From: Bog-257 sp963846715
GTDB taxonomy: Bacteria; Acidobacteriota; Terriglobia; Terriglobales; Acidobacteriaceae
Assembly (NCBI GenBank): GCA_963846715.1
Contig: CAWJXA010000001.1
Location: forward strand, 186,001 to 250,000
DNA: 64,000 bases
Direction: 5' to 3'
The first letter of the stretch is position 1, and each line of letters opens with the position of its first letter. The position numbers and the translations under genes were made by a program. The notes beneath the pieces were generated by a model, which was not told the origin of the DNA, ran no database searches, and worked only from the letters and a program-made list of their open reading frames with translations. Positions 15,780 to 23,260 of the stretch are shown piece by piece.

Positions 15780-17324
15780 GTGGCGAACCAACGCAAGCCG
15801 AGACGGGATCCCGCAGAAGTCGCTCCTGGCCGACAGCAGCAGAAAAAGAGTACTGATCTCTACGATGTCGCCATCGTCGGTGCAGGACCCGCAGGCAGCA
15901 CCCTTGGATGGAAGCTGGCCTCACAGGGTGTGAAGACACTCGTCTTGGATGGCGCGCGCTTCCCTCGCGAAAAAGTTTGCGGCGACTACATTGAACCTCG
16001 CGGCCTGCGCATCCTGAGCGAGATGGGATGCTTGCCGACCCTGGAAGCAACCGCGCCCCTCCCCATCGTTTACTCCTCCACCTACGTCGATTCCGAACGC
16101 TGCTATATTGGCCGAATCCCTTTTTATGGCGTCCATAAACATCTGCCGCCGCATGGCTATATTGTCCCGCGTGACGTGCTGGACAACACCATCCTTGAAA
16201 GCGCTGTTAAAGCCGGCGCGACCGTTCACCAGGAAACCTACGTCACCGGTTTCAGCGCTAATCGATCGCGGGTAACCGTTGATGCCACGCATCGCGGACG
16301 GCGAGTTACCTACCATGGCCGATTTATTGTCGGTGCCGATGGAGTGAACTCGGTGGTCGCGCGCCAGGCCGGATTGCTGGTTGACGATCCACGGCACATT
16401 GCGCTCTCCCAGCGCGCCTACGCCGACGGTTACGAGGGCAACCTGGGAGAAGCAGCATTCTTTTTCGACGGCGACTTTTTTCCCGGCTACGGATGGATGT
16501 TCCCTATGGGCCGAGGCCGCGTGAATCTTGGGGTCGGCGTATTGAAGGAGACTTGCCAGCGGAACAGCATTGCGGTTCCCCAACTGTTTCGTGATTTTTT
16601 CGCGAAGCTGAAGCGAAGCCATCCTCGCTGTAGGAAGCTCAAGCTGGTCCGGCCTCCCATCGGCGGCATCGTGAAGACCTACGGCGGCGCTGGTCCCAAT
16701 TACTTCGACCGTGGGCTGCTGATCGGAGACGCGGGCTGTTTTGTCGATCCCATGACTGGGGAAGGCATCACACCTGCCATGGAGTCGGCCCTATTGGCAG
16801 CCCCGGTCATCGTGAAAGCGATTGCTGAGAAGCGCGTTGATGCGGATTCTCTTTCCGGCTACGAAGCTGCATTCCGCAACTACTTCGATCCTTCGATGAT
16901 TTTTGTGGATTTGTGCGCGGCCACGCTACGGAATCCCCATTATTGGGGGTCGTGGAAAAAGGCGCTGGTACGAGGTTGTGCCTTGGCGCAGGCGGATACA
17001 AACTTCGCCGTGACTGCCGGTGCATGCTTTGGCGGATTGGATGTCAATCCTTCTGGAATTCTCGGTGCAATGTGGATGAAGACCGCTGAGAGTTTGATGA
17101 ACATCGGCCCCCAGAGCTTGCTTGAATTTGTGGATGGACAGACGGCGAGCGCGGCACTTACTTTGCAGGAAGCAACTGGATGGATGACCGACGCTTGGGG
17201 ATCACTCTTGCATGATCCCTTTTGGCATGCCAGTTGGACCATGGACGTTCAGCGAAAGTGGCTGAGTGCACTTTCCATTATGAGCAAGAGGCTGCCAGAC
17301 CCGCGCATCAAGGGCGTGATATAG
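15780..17324 (+). CDS. Geranylgeranyl-reductase-like FAD oxidoreductase
   Basis: A 514-residue flavoprotein starting at GTG, 2 bases after the prenyl synthase stop. The Rossmann motif is VAIVGAGPAGSTLGWKLA. REKVCGDYIEPRGL matches the GGR-family substrate/FAD signature, GADGVNSVVAR is the second FAD contact, and GLLIGDAGCFVDPMTGEGI is the family-typical GD motif. GGR enzymes saturate isoprenoid double bonds. Related flavoproteins epoxidise or halogenate, but no halogenase WxWxIP motif is seen. Residues beyond about 400 form a Trp-rich, helical extension, a plausible membrane or inclusion contact. It is the last gene of the operon; the phasin-like gene converges on it 8 bases later. Confidence 0.82.
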   Translation: MANQRKPRRDPAEVAPGRQQQKKSTDLYDVAIVGAGPAGSTLGWKLASQGVKTLVLDGARFPREKVCGDYIEPRGLRILSEMGCLPTLEATAPLPIVYSSTYVDSERCYIGRIPFYGVHKHLPPHGYIVPRDVLDNTILESAVKAGATVHQETYVTGFSANRSRVTVDATHRGRRVTYHGRFIVGADGVNSVVARQAGLLVDDPRHIALSQRAYADGYEGNLGEAAFFFDGDFFPGYGWMFPMGRGRVNLGVGVLKETCQRNSIAVPQLFRDFFAKLKRSHPRCRKLKLVRPPIGGIVKTYGGAGPNYFDRGLLIGDAGCFVDPMTGEGITPAMESALLAAPVIVKAIAEKRVDADSLSGYEAAFRNYFDPSMIFVDLCAATLRNPHYWGSWKKALVRGCALAQADTNFAVTAGACFGGLDVNPSGILGAMWMKTAESLMNIGPQSLLEFVDGQTASAALTLQEATGWMTDAWGSLLHDPFWHASWTMDVQRKWLSALSIMSKRLPDPRIKGVI

Positions 17325-17332
17325 GAGCTTGG

Positions 17333-17689
17333 CTACTCTTTCGCCTTGGCCCTGCGGGCGCGCTGGGGCGCCGGTTTGCCGGCCGGCTTGGAGATTTTTT
17401 CAATCTCGCCGGCGAAGTGGTCTACGGCCGTCGTGGGTAGCGCGATCATTTCCCGCAGGTATTCCCGGCTGAAGTCGGTGAGCCGTCCAACGAACTTCTG
17501 CGAATCATCAGCGCCTTCACTGACGCGGGTAAGTTCGGCGCTGATTTTTTGCGTATATTTCTCCGCCGACTCCACCCATCCGCCCCAGAACTTCAAAGCT
17601 GCCGTCACTGCGGCAAGCTGAGTGCGAGCCACCTCGACCATGATCTCGCGAATTTCTTCGCTCTGTTTTGCCGTGCTGGTTTGCGCCAT
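17333..17689 (-). CDS. Phasin-like helical protein
   Basis: A 118-residue all-helical protein without signal peptide: a long amphipathic helix (RTQLAAVTAALKFWGGWVES), a second helix (KFVGRLTDFSREYLREM), then a Pro/Ala/Lys tail (PAPQRARRAKAKE) as in phasins. Phasins coat polyhydroxyalkanoate granules. No PHA synthase is in this window, and the gene converges on the isoprenoid operon, so another hydrophobic inclusion is possible. The IS at 17770 begins about 80 bases upstream of its start and may have displaced its promoter. Confidence 0.55.
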   Translation of the reverse strand: MAQTSTAKQSEEIREIMVEVARTQLAAVTAALKFWGGWVESAEKYTQKISAELTRVSEGADDSQKFVGRLTDFSREYLREMIALPTTAVDHFAGEIEKISKPAGKPAPQRARRAKAKE

Positions 17690-17753
17690 GCTACATCACC
17701 CCGAACTGGAGTTAGGTGTGAAGTAAGATACTACGGATTCCAGACTGATACAA

Positions 17754-17769
17754 CGGCCGTTAGCGTTCG
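17754..17769. repeat. Left target-site duplication of the IS
   Basis: CGGCCGTTAGCGTTCG, 16 bp, identical to 19160-19175 and directly flanking the TG...CA ends of the element. Confidence 0.8.
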
Positions 17770-19159
17770 TGTAGCTGCTCCAAGATAATGTCACCCCTTA
17801 ACTGCAACGAGACTTTGTCACCCTGTAAGGATGGTGACCATGAGTCAGAAAGAGTTCCAACGGGTGAAGGTGATCGAGAATGCAGCAGGCGGGCGGCTGA
17901 GCGTACGCGAAGCCGCCCGTCTGCTGCACCTGAGTACACGGCAGGTACAACGACTCAAGCAGCGCTATCGGCCCGATTCCATCGCCTGGGTGCGGCACGG
18001 CAATCGCGGTCGCTCCATGCCTTGGGCCGTTTCAATTCCCCAGAAGCAGTTGATTCTGAGCTTGGCTCGCGGCAAGTATCGGGGCTTCAACGATTCCCAC
18101 CTCACCGAAAAACTTCGGGCCGAGGAGCACCTCCCCGTCAGCCGCGAAACCGTGCGCCGCATCCTGCGCGCCGCCAAGCTAGCCTCTCCGCAGAAGCGCC
18201 GGCCTCGCCAATATCGCTCCCGCCGCTCGCCCCGCCCACGTTTCGGCATGATGGCCCTCACCGATGCCAGCCGTCATGACTGGCTCGAAGGCCGCGGTCC
18301 CCAACTCACCCTCATCGGCTTTCAGGATGACGCTACCAGCCAGATCCTGGCCGCCCACTTCCAACTCGAACCCGAAAATACCCTCGGCTATCTCCGCGCC
18401 CTGCACGCCATGATCACCGCGCACGGCATTCCGCTCAGCCTCTATCGCGACCGCCACAGCATCTTCCAGCGCAACGATGCCCACTGGACCCTAGCCGAAC
18501 AGCTCGCCGGCAAACAATCTCCTACCCAACTGGGACGCACCTTGGAGGAACTCGGCATCCAGCAGATCCCCGCTTACTCGCCGCAAGCCAAGGGCCGCAT
18601 CGAGCGCGCCTGGCGCACTTGCCAGGATCGTCTGGTCAGCGAACTCCGGCTCGCTCGCGCTACCTCTTTGGCAGAAGCTAATGCCGTGCTCGCCCGCTTC
18701 TGCGCCGACTACAACCAGCGCTTTGCCCGCCTCGCCGCCGACGCCACCCGCGACTTCCGCCGCCTGCCCCGTCGCTTCGATCTGGCCCGCTGCCTCAGTT
18801 TGCGCTACCAGCGCGTGGTCGCTGCTGACCACGTCATTACCCTGGGCGCGCATTCCATCGCCCTGCCGCCCTTGCCCGGCCATCGCGGCTACGCCGGACA
18901 AACCGTAGAACTTTCCCATCAGCTCAATGGCACCCTGCACGTCTATCGCGGTGACCTTCTGCTGTTGGCCCACTCCCTGCCGCTGCAAGAATACGCAGAG
19001 CGCCGTCCGGCTCCTCGCACCTCGCCGCAGAAACCAAAACCCAAGATGCCCCGCATCTACCACCTCGCCGGCCGCCCGGCTTTAGCGGCCGTTACTTAAA
19101 TCACAGGGGGTGACACAGTCTCGTTGCAGTTAGTACGACATTTTCTCGTTGCAACTACA
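17770..19159 (+). mobile_element. Complete insertion sequence, IS1202/ISNCY-like, 1390 bp
   Basis: One transposase gene is flanked by imperfect inverted repeats of about 53 bases (17770-17823 and 19108-19159). Each outer end reads TGTAG(C/T)TGC, then AATGTC, then the shared TAACTGCAACGAGACT and TGTCACCC. The ends are 5'-TG...CA-3'. A perfect 16-bp direct repeat sits on both sides, so the element is intact and inserted as a unit. A target duplication of about 15-17 bp is what I recall for one subgroup of the redefined IS1202 family. It sits in the intergenic space between the phasin-like gene and the 87-residue CxxC protein. Confidence 0.85.
17831..19099 (+). CDS. IS transposase (ISNCY/IS1202-type, DDE)
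   Basis: This is 422 residues from ATG 17831; a second in-frame ATG three codons on is equally possible. The N-terminus is an HTH (LSVREAARLLHLSTRQVQRL). The catalytic rve-like core carries acidic residues in MALTDASRHDWLEGRG, FQDDATSQIL, LYRDRHSIF and the E of GRIERAWRTCQDRL. The C-terminal part (DLARCLSLRYQRVVAADHV) is typical of ISNCY transposases. It is full length with no internal stop, so probably active. The GC-rich third-position bias makes long antisense frames that are not genes. Confidence 0.9.
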   Translation: MVTMSQKEFQRVKVIENAAGGRLSVREAARLLHLSTRQVQRLKQRYRPDSIAWVRHGNRGRSMPWAVSIPQKQLILSLARGKYRGFNDSHLTEKLRAEEHLPVSRETVRRILRAAKLASPQKRRPRQYRSRRSPRPRFGMMALTDASRHDWLEGRGPQLTLIGFQDDATSQILAAHFQLEPENTLGYLRALHAMITAHGIPLSLYRDRHSIFQRNDAHWTLAEQLAGKQSPTQLGRTLEELGIQQIPAYSPQAKGRIERAWRTCQDRLVSELRLARATSLAEANAVLARFCADYNQRFARLAADATRDFRRLPRRFDLARCLSLRYQRVVAADHVITLGAHSIALPPLPGHRGYAGQTVELSHQLNGTLHVYRGDLLLLAHSLPLQEYAERRPAPRTSPQKPKPKMPRIYHLAGRPALAAVT

Positions 19160-19175
19160 CGGCCGTTAGCGTTCG
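19160..19175. repeat. Right target-site duplication of the IS
   Basis: CGGCCGTTAGCGTTCG, identical to 17754-17769. The pre-insertion target also held two copies of the palindrome AACGGCCGTT, one now left of the element and one at 19180-19189. Confidence 0.8.
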
Positions 19176-19188
19176 ACGCAACGGCCGT

Positions 19189-19452
19189 TCAGCCGGTGCA
19201 GAGTCCTGAGACGCTCCGGCAGCTTCCATCACAGGGCTTGCCGGCCCAGGCAACACCCAAAGCGTGCAGGATGAGTTCGTCTTCTAAAGTTAACTTGCCA
19301 GCATCTAAGATTGCTTCGTGCGCATAGCAAACAGTTTGATTGCGCGTGATACACCAGGGTTCGTGACGAATGACACCCGAACAGTGCTCACACGCTGAGT
19401 CGGCGGTGTACTGATTACTGTGATACCACTTGCTCCGTTCAGTTGTGGGCAT
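19189..19452 (-). CDS. Small conserved CxxC protein, function unknown
   Basis: An 87-residue protein with a very strong ribosome site (AGGAGG, 6 bases before ATG 19452), which argues that it is real. It contains ACEHCSGVIRHEPWCITRN with a CxxC pair, a third Cys and two His, a potential zinc site, and two C-terminal cysteines in CDGSCRS. The middle (LTLEDELILHALGVAW) is helical. I recall similar small proteins in other Acidobacteria but no function. A Crp-like site lies about 150 bases upstream. Confidence 0.65.
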   Translation of the reverse strand: MPTTERSKWYHSNQYTADSACEHCSGVIRHEPWCITRNQTVCYAHEAILDAGKLTLEDELILHALGVAWAGKPCDGSCRSVSGLCTG

Positions 19453-19809
19453 GGCGGTCCTCCTGATTGCTCGTGCCCACTTCGCTGCTTTGATTGCGTG
19501 TCGTGAACCATCTCAATTCACGGGCCGGCAAGCCATGACGTTCTCCATCAGTCGCCGGTCGGAGCACGATAAGAACAGCTTGAAACAGGTATGTCCGGAA
19601 ATGTTGTGACTCAAATCACCAGTGGGAGTGATGAGGCATGACACTCTGGTTGTAGGCGAGATAGTGCGGACAGTTGAGCCCGCACCAATCGAGAAGACCA
19701 ATCCAGCAAGGAAGGGTTGTACGTGGACATGAAGACCCGCACTACCCGTACGAGCCGATACACCAATCCGGGAAGAGCTCTAGCGTTTCTCTCAAGCCGC
19801 TAGCGACAA
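19453..19809. other. Intergenic region, 357 bp
   Basis: No convincing gene on either strand. It contains the Crp-like palindrome at 19605-19620. Short open frames here lack ribosome sites and codon bias. Confidence 0.5.
19605..19620. promoter_or_regulatory. Crp/Fnr-type binding site candidate
   Basis: TGTGA-CTCAAA-TCACC matches the Crp consensus TGTGA-N6-TCACA at 9 of 10 defined bases. It lies upstream of the 87-residue CxxC gene on the minus strand. The Crp/Fnr protein encoded at 3658-4362 is one possible binder (inference). Confidence 0.4.
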
Positions 19810-19914
19810 TTACATCGCGCTCATTTTCACGTAGCGTTTAAGGTCAGGCGCCATCGAAACCAGCATTCCGACCACGGTTGCGACCACCACTGCCAACATT
19901 ACGTTCTTCAGCAT
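19810..19914 (-). CDS. 34-residue membrane peptide, DUF6893-like, end of hydrogenase operon
   Basis: A small gene below usual size cut-offs. ATG 19914 is preceded by GAGGAG 7 bases upstream. The product starts MLKNVMLAVVVATVVGM, one transmembrane helix, then MAPDLKRYVKMSAM. The PDxKRY(V/L)K(M/I)xxM ending matches the short DUF6893 proteins I know from actinobacterial genomes. It lies 31 bases after the maturation protease on the same strand, so it is probably the last gene of the hhySL operon. A role as membrane anchor or small regulator of the H2-oxidising complex is inference. Confidence 0.6.
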   Translation of the reverse strand: MLKNVMLAVVVATVVGMLVSMAPDLKRYVKMSAM

Positions 19915-19945
19915 TTCACTTCTCCTCAAATAAAGTTTTTGCAAA

Positions 19946-20446
19946 TCACGTTGTTTTGGAGGTGGCGATTTGCTCCACCAATTCCTCCACCATGTCGGCC
20001 GCCGGAGTAATTGCGTTCTGCACCAGCTCAGTCAATCCCATGCGGCCTTCGTCGCCGCCACAGTCAGCAGGCTCACATCCCACCACCAGCAAGCGAGCGC
20101 TGATGGCGCCCATGGTCTTAGCCAATTGCACAACCTTCACCGGGTCCATGCTGTGGCCGTCAAGCGGAGCGTCGTCGCTCTCTGCCGTGCCAATGCTGTC
20201 CAGGTCCGGCTCGATGGTGTAGAGCGTGCCGGGAATATCGCCACGCGGGACCGCATCCACCAAGATGACCGCGTCCCATGGATCCAGTAGCGCGTAAGCC
20301 AGGTCGAAGGCGCGAATACCGAAATCCACGACCTGAACGCCTTCAGGAAATTCGCGCGTGGCTAGCGCGCGCGCGACCTCAACTCCGAAGGCATCATCCC
20401 CGAGAAAAATGTTCCCCACGCACGCGATCAGAATGCGCTGACTCAT
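19946..20446 (-). CDS. [NiFe]-hydrogenase maturation protease (HyaD/HycI family)
   Basis: A 166-residue endopeptidase that clips the C-terminal extension of the hydrogenase large subunit after Ni insertion. The motifs are ACVGNIFLGDDAFG (family GxGNxLxGDDGxG, Ni-sensing acidic residue), VDFGIRAFDLAYAL, VILVDAVPRG, and the His of DGHSMDPVKVV. The start ATG overlaps the preceding gene by 4 bases. Its substrate is presumably HhyL (23812-25614), which retains its extension. Confidence 0.88.
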   Translation of the reverse strand: MSQRILIACVGNIFLGDDAFGVEVARALATREFPEGVQVVDFGIRAFDLAYALLDPWDAVILVDAVPRGDIPGTLYTIEPDLDSIGTAESDDAPLDGHSMDPVKVVQLAKTMGAISARLLVVGCEPADCGGDEGRMGLTELVQNAITPAADMVEELVEQIATSKTT

Positions 20447-20766
20447 GCCGGCTCTCCACCCTCGTCGTTCAGGCCTAGCGGCTCTACCTCCTCCGGCGAG
20501 AAGAAGAAGCGATGTCCGGGCTGGCGAAGCATGCCGAGGTCTCTGCCGGGATCGTCTTCAAGGACTACGGCGAGTTGAATCTGATCTTCGTAGTCCTGCT
20601 CAATGGCCTCGATAATCGCAACCTGGCCTTGCAGGGCCATGTCCATAATGTCGGCGGTCTTCTGCGGCCACAGCCGCACGCGATTCCCTTTCTTCAGATC
20701 GATGCCGAAGACGCGAACGCTCTCCACCGCGGGCCGCTCCGGAAAAGGGTCCCAGTTGTCGCTCAT
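20443..20766 (-). CDS. Hydrogenase-locus conserved protein, unknown
   Basis: A 107-residue acidic protein without signal peptide. The core LKKGNRVRLWPQKTADIMDM is followed by ALQGQVAIIEAIEQDYED and a strand region with DDPGRDLG. It overlaps both neighbours by 4 bases (ATGA), so it is translationally coupled inside the group 1h operon. Similar small proteins accompany group 1h hydrogenases in Actinobacteria and Acidobacteria (recalled). The function is not established; an assembly or maturation role is inferred from position only. Confidence 0.75.
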   Translation of the reverse strand: MSDNWDPFPERPAVESVRVFGIDLKKGNRVRLWPQKTADIMDMALQGQVAIIEAIEQDYEDQIQLAVVLEDDPGRDLGMLRQPGHRFFFSPEEVEPLGLNDEGGEPA

Positions 20767-21710
20767 CGTTCTTCCTCGCTATTGGGTACACGCCGCATTC
20801 CACGAATGGCGCCATGCACTTTCATCATGTGCTCAGGCGGAAGGGTTTCCGTCCGCTCCAGAATGGCTTTAGCGCGAGAGTCACCCTGACGCATCTCCTG
20901 CTTCTCTGCATCGGTGAGGGTGAGCACACGCAGCGCCAGCATCTCGTCCATCTCTGTCCCGTCAAAAAAGTCACCCGCGCTCTCGGGAGCTATCTGCGGG
21001 TAATCGTAGAGAATGATGGGAGAGCAAAGTAGCATGTCGTGTTGACCTTCTGGTCCGACCAGTACGGGGAACACGCCTTTGTTCTGGCATCCAGCGGCCG
21101 CGGTACGAAACCGGTCCGGCGGCTCCAGCAGCGAAACGAACTCACCTTTTTCGATACCGAGCAACACATGCGCCGAAGTGAACGAGAAAGTCAGCATACG
21201 CTCGCGTTCGCAGGCGGCCGCATTCTCGACAGCGGTAAGGTTGGCCAGCTCCAGATGGAGTTTGAACAGACCGTCCTGGACAGCTTCCGCTTGTATCTTC
21301 AACTCGCCGGTGAGAACGTTTTGCGTGGCGGGAGACTCTACCGCGTTGAACTGTAGGTTGGAGGTTGCCGAATCCCGGACCAGGTCAGTTACCAGCAAAC
21401 CGTTCTGATCCGCCGACCGCTCCACGCCTTCTTCCCAGTTGGCCGTGCCTTCGCGTGGATCTTGCCTTTGTACCAATGTCAGGAAGCGAACGCGCACATC
21501 GAGCGTGCTTTCGGGGCCGCCGGCGACGAGACACTCGGTGCTCAATCGATATGACTCGGCGGGACGCTGTGCCTCGGCAAAATCCCGGGGATAGAGAGTT
21601 CCAAAATTCCAGCGCTGACGGTTCTTGGTCGACGAGGGGCGATAGGGATACAGAATGTAGCCCTCATAGAGAACCGCATTCGCGATCTTCTCCACCGCGG
21701 CGAAGTTCAT
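20763..21710 (-). CDS. Hydrogenase-locus conserved protein, 315 residues, unknown
   Basis: A cytosolic protein starting MNFAAVEKIANAVLYEGYILYPYRPSSTKNR in the pattern of group 1h-associated hypothetical proteins (start quoted in pieces: MNFAAVEKIANAVLYEG, YILYPYRPSSTKN). It has mixed alpha/beta composition with no cofactor motif I can name, and no Cys pairs of Fe-S type. A GPEGQHDMLLCSPIILYDYP segment is prominent. It overlaps both neighbours by 4 bases. Conservation within the operon implies a role specific to this hydrogenase class; the role itself is unknown. Confidence 0.75.
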   Translation of the reverse strand: MNFAAVEKIANAVLYEGYILYPYRPSSTKNRQRWNFGTLYPRDFAEAQRPAESYRLSTECLVAGGPESTLDVRVRFLTLVQRQDPREGTANWEEGVERSADQNGLLVTDLVRDSATSNLQFNAVESPATQNVLTGELKIQAEAVQDGLFKLHLELANLTAVENAAACERERMLTFSFTSAHVLLGIEKGEFVSLLEPPDRFRTAAAGCQNKGVFPVLVGPEGQHDMLLCSPIILYDYPQIAPESAGDFFDGTEMDEMLALRVLTLTDAEKQEMRQGDSRAKAILERTETLPPEHMMKVHGAIRGMRRVPNSEEER

Positions 21711-22384
21711 GCCTTGACCTTCCCATCTCCGGAGGTAGCCGAGGATGCCAGCGCTTCTTCGGGAACCACGCGCTCGATAAGTTGCTCCCAGGTAGGAATG
21801 CCGTGCCGTACTTTGTAGCGGTAGAGACGCTCGAAGGCGTCACGTTGCAGGCACAACCACGCGCTGTTGGGATAATGCTGGTCCATCATCTGCTTCCAGA
21901 TCTGCAGCGGAAGGCGATAGTTGGCCTCGCGGTCCCACGGAATCTGGGTCATCTGAAGATGGTCGTCAATATCGTTGTAGAAAAGGGTCCCACTGAATAG
22001 CACGCATAGCGGTATCTCGCCTGACTCCAGACCGTGGAAGTACTTGGTGGCCGCAACATTAAAATCGAAGGTGCAAGGCAACTGCAGGTCGACAAGTGTG
22101 GCGCCCGTGAAACCCGGAACGGAAACACTGGTGTTCATCCACAGCAGCGACTTGACGGTCCGTCCCCAGCGTTCGGGTTCGCCGAACAGGTCATGCAATT
22201 TTTCCTTTTCCGTGCTGACGTAACCGCGGCGCGTGGGCTCGATCTGCACCTGGCAGCGCAGGCTTAAGCTATGCACCGCCTCGTCGGCGGGCAGGTTTTC
22301 GATGCGCAGCTTCAACGCGATCAGCGGTACTGCCGAGTAGGCAACGGCTTCGGCCCCTTCGATGCGGAAGCTCAGTTCAGGCAT
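21707..22384 (-). CDS. DUF6084 family protein
   Basis: This is 225 residues from ATG 22384, which overlaps the stop of the upstream DUF5947 gene. An upstream in-frame start at 22405 would lie inside that gene. The N-terminus is a beta domain (MPELSFRIEGAEAV then VPLIALKLRIENLP). A central HGLESGEIPLCVLFSGTLFY and a C-terminal helical part follow. DUF6084 is known as a group 1h hydrogenase neighbour. Its biochemical role is unknown. It is coupled to both flanking genes by overlap. Confidence 0.75.
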   Translation of the reverse strand: MPELSFRIEGAEAVAYSAVPLIALKLRIENLPADEAVHSLSLRCQVQIEPTRRGYVSTEKEKLHDLFGEPERWGRTVKSLLWMNTSVSVPGFTGATLVDLQLPCTFDFNVAATKYFHGLESGEIPLCVLFSGTLFYNDIDDHLQMTQIPWDREANYRLPLQIWKQMMDQHYPNSAWLCLQRDAFERLYRYKVRHGIPTWEQLIERVVPEEALASSATSGDGKVKA

Positions 22385-23027
22385 GCATGGTCTCCGTCCG
22401 GCCACTGCACCTGGTTTTCAGGTCCGTGAAGAAGCCTTGTATTTCCTTCCACACCTCGACTCCGCCAGACAGTCCGCGCCAATGCATGCGAATCAAACCA
22501 ACAAGGCGATAACACTCATCGATGGGTGCCAGAAAGTATTCCCGTGCCGGCCCCACACGGTTAATGAGGAGAGCTTCGACGTCGGGCTCCATGGCTTGCA
22601 AGGCCGGACTTTGAGCAGCAATGTCGCTCCATGACTCCAGGCTCAGCAGCGATTCCGTCGCTCCAGCAGGACTGGGATACATCGCCACCATCTTGCCGGA
22701 GGCGGCATCGCGATAGAAAAAAGCGAGGTTGATGGGAATCATCAGCGATTCCCACTGCGCATCCGAAATATCCAATCCGGTCAATAACCGAGAGCGTCGC
22801 GGGATGCGACGGTAGCGGCCGGTGGTTTTACCGTCGAATAAAAGAGCGCATGGTTCACAGGCACACAGAATCTGCCGGGTCACCGGCTCCAACAAATGCG
22901 AATGCCCGGGCGCAACTTCCGCGCTACACAACTCGCACCGCTCCGCGGGAGCACGCTTGCGAGCAAACTTGCGTAGCGCCGCAAAGGCATTCTCACGCTC
23001 AACCTGTGGCCCGGGGGCGTCACTCAT
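22377..23027 (-). CDS. DUF5947 family protein (hydrogenase locus)
   Basis: A 216-residue protein with two CxxC pairs near the N-terminus (CELCSAEV and CACEPCALLF), a likely zinc or Fe-S site. A domain with AQWESLMIPINLAFFY and the C-terminal CYRLVGLIRMHWRGLSGG segment follow. DUF5947 is a recognised companion of high-affinity group 1h [NiFe]-hydrogenases. It has been proposed to assist assembly or electron transfer, but to my knowledge this is not settled. AAGGAAA precedes ATG 23027. Confidence 0.78.
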   Translation of the reverse strand: MSDAPGPQVERENAFAALRKFARKRAPAERCELCSAEVAPGHSHLLEPVTRQILCACEPCALLFDGKTTGRYRRIPRRSRLLTGLDISDAQWESLMIPINLAFFYRDAASGKMVAMYPSPAGATESLLSLESWSDIAAQSPALQAMEPDVEALLINRVGPAREYFLAPIDECYRLVGLIRMHWRGLSGGVEVWKEIQGFFTDLKTRCSGRTETMHA

Positions 23028-23050
23028 CGTTTTCCTTTCCGTAAGTCCGG

Positions 23051-23242
23051 TTAAGCGGGCGGGAAATTCGGCATGCGCGGATCGATTGGTCTGCGCTTGT
23101 CGGCATTAATTCCGGTCGCGTCCCGCGAAGTCCGGCCTTCTCCCTTACGGCCCGGTTCGCGCTTGGTGAGAGTCCATTCTTCTCCCTTATGAACACCCGG
23201 CGTGTGTGAGGGGCTATCCGGGGTGGTGTGTTGGCGTGCCAT
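23051..23242 (-). CDS. Small basic conserved protein in hydrogenase operon
   Basis: This is 63 residues from ATG 23242, with AAGGAG 6 bases upstream; a start at 23260 lacks this support. It is polar and charged, without hydrophobic core: HKGEEWTLTKREPGRKGEG then RTSRDATGINADKRRPIDP and a Pro-rich end (MPNFPPA). The sequence suggests an intrinsically disordered or linker-type partner. It sits between the NifU-like and DUF5947 genes in the same operon. Function unknown. Confidence 0.65.
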   Translation of the reverse strand: MARQHTTPDSPSHTPGVHKGEEWTLTKREPGRKGEGRTSRDATGINADKRRPIDPRMPNFPPA

Positions 23243-23260
23243 AACGACTCCTTTCAACAT

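Noticed and set aside
15921..16622. 233-residue minus-strand frame within the reductase gene
   Set aside because: Antisense shadow of a gene with clear FAD motifs.
18491..19063. 190-residue minus-strand frame inside the transposase
   Set aside because: Antisense shadow produced by biased third positions.
19513..19701. 62-residue minus-strand frame
   Set aside because: No ribosome site and it spans the Crp-like site; composition is not gene-like.
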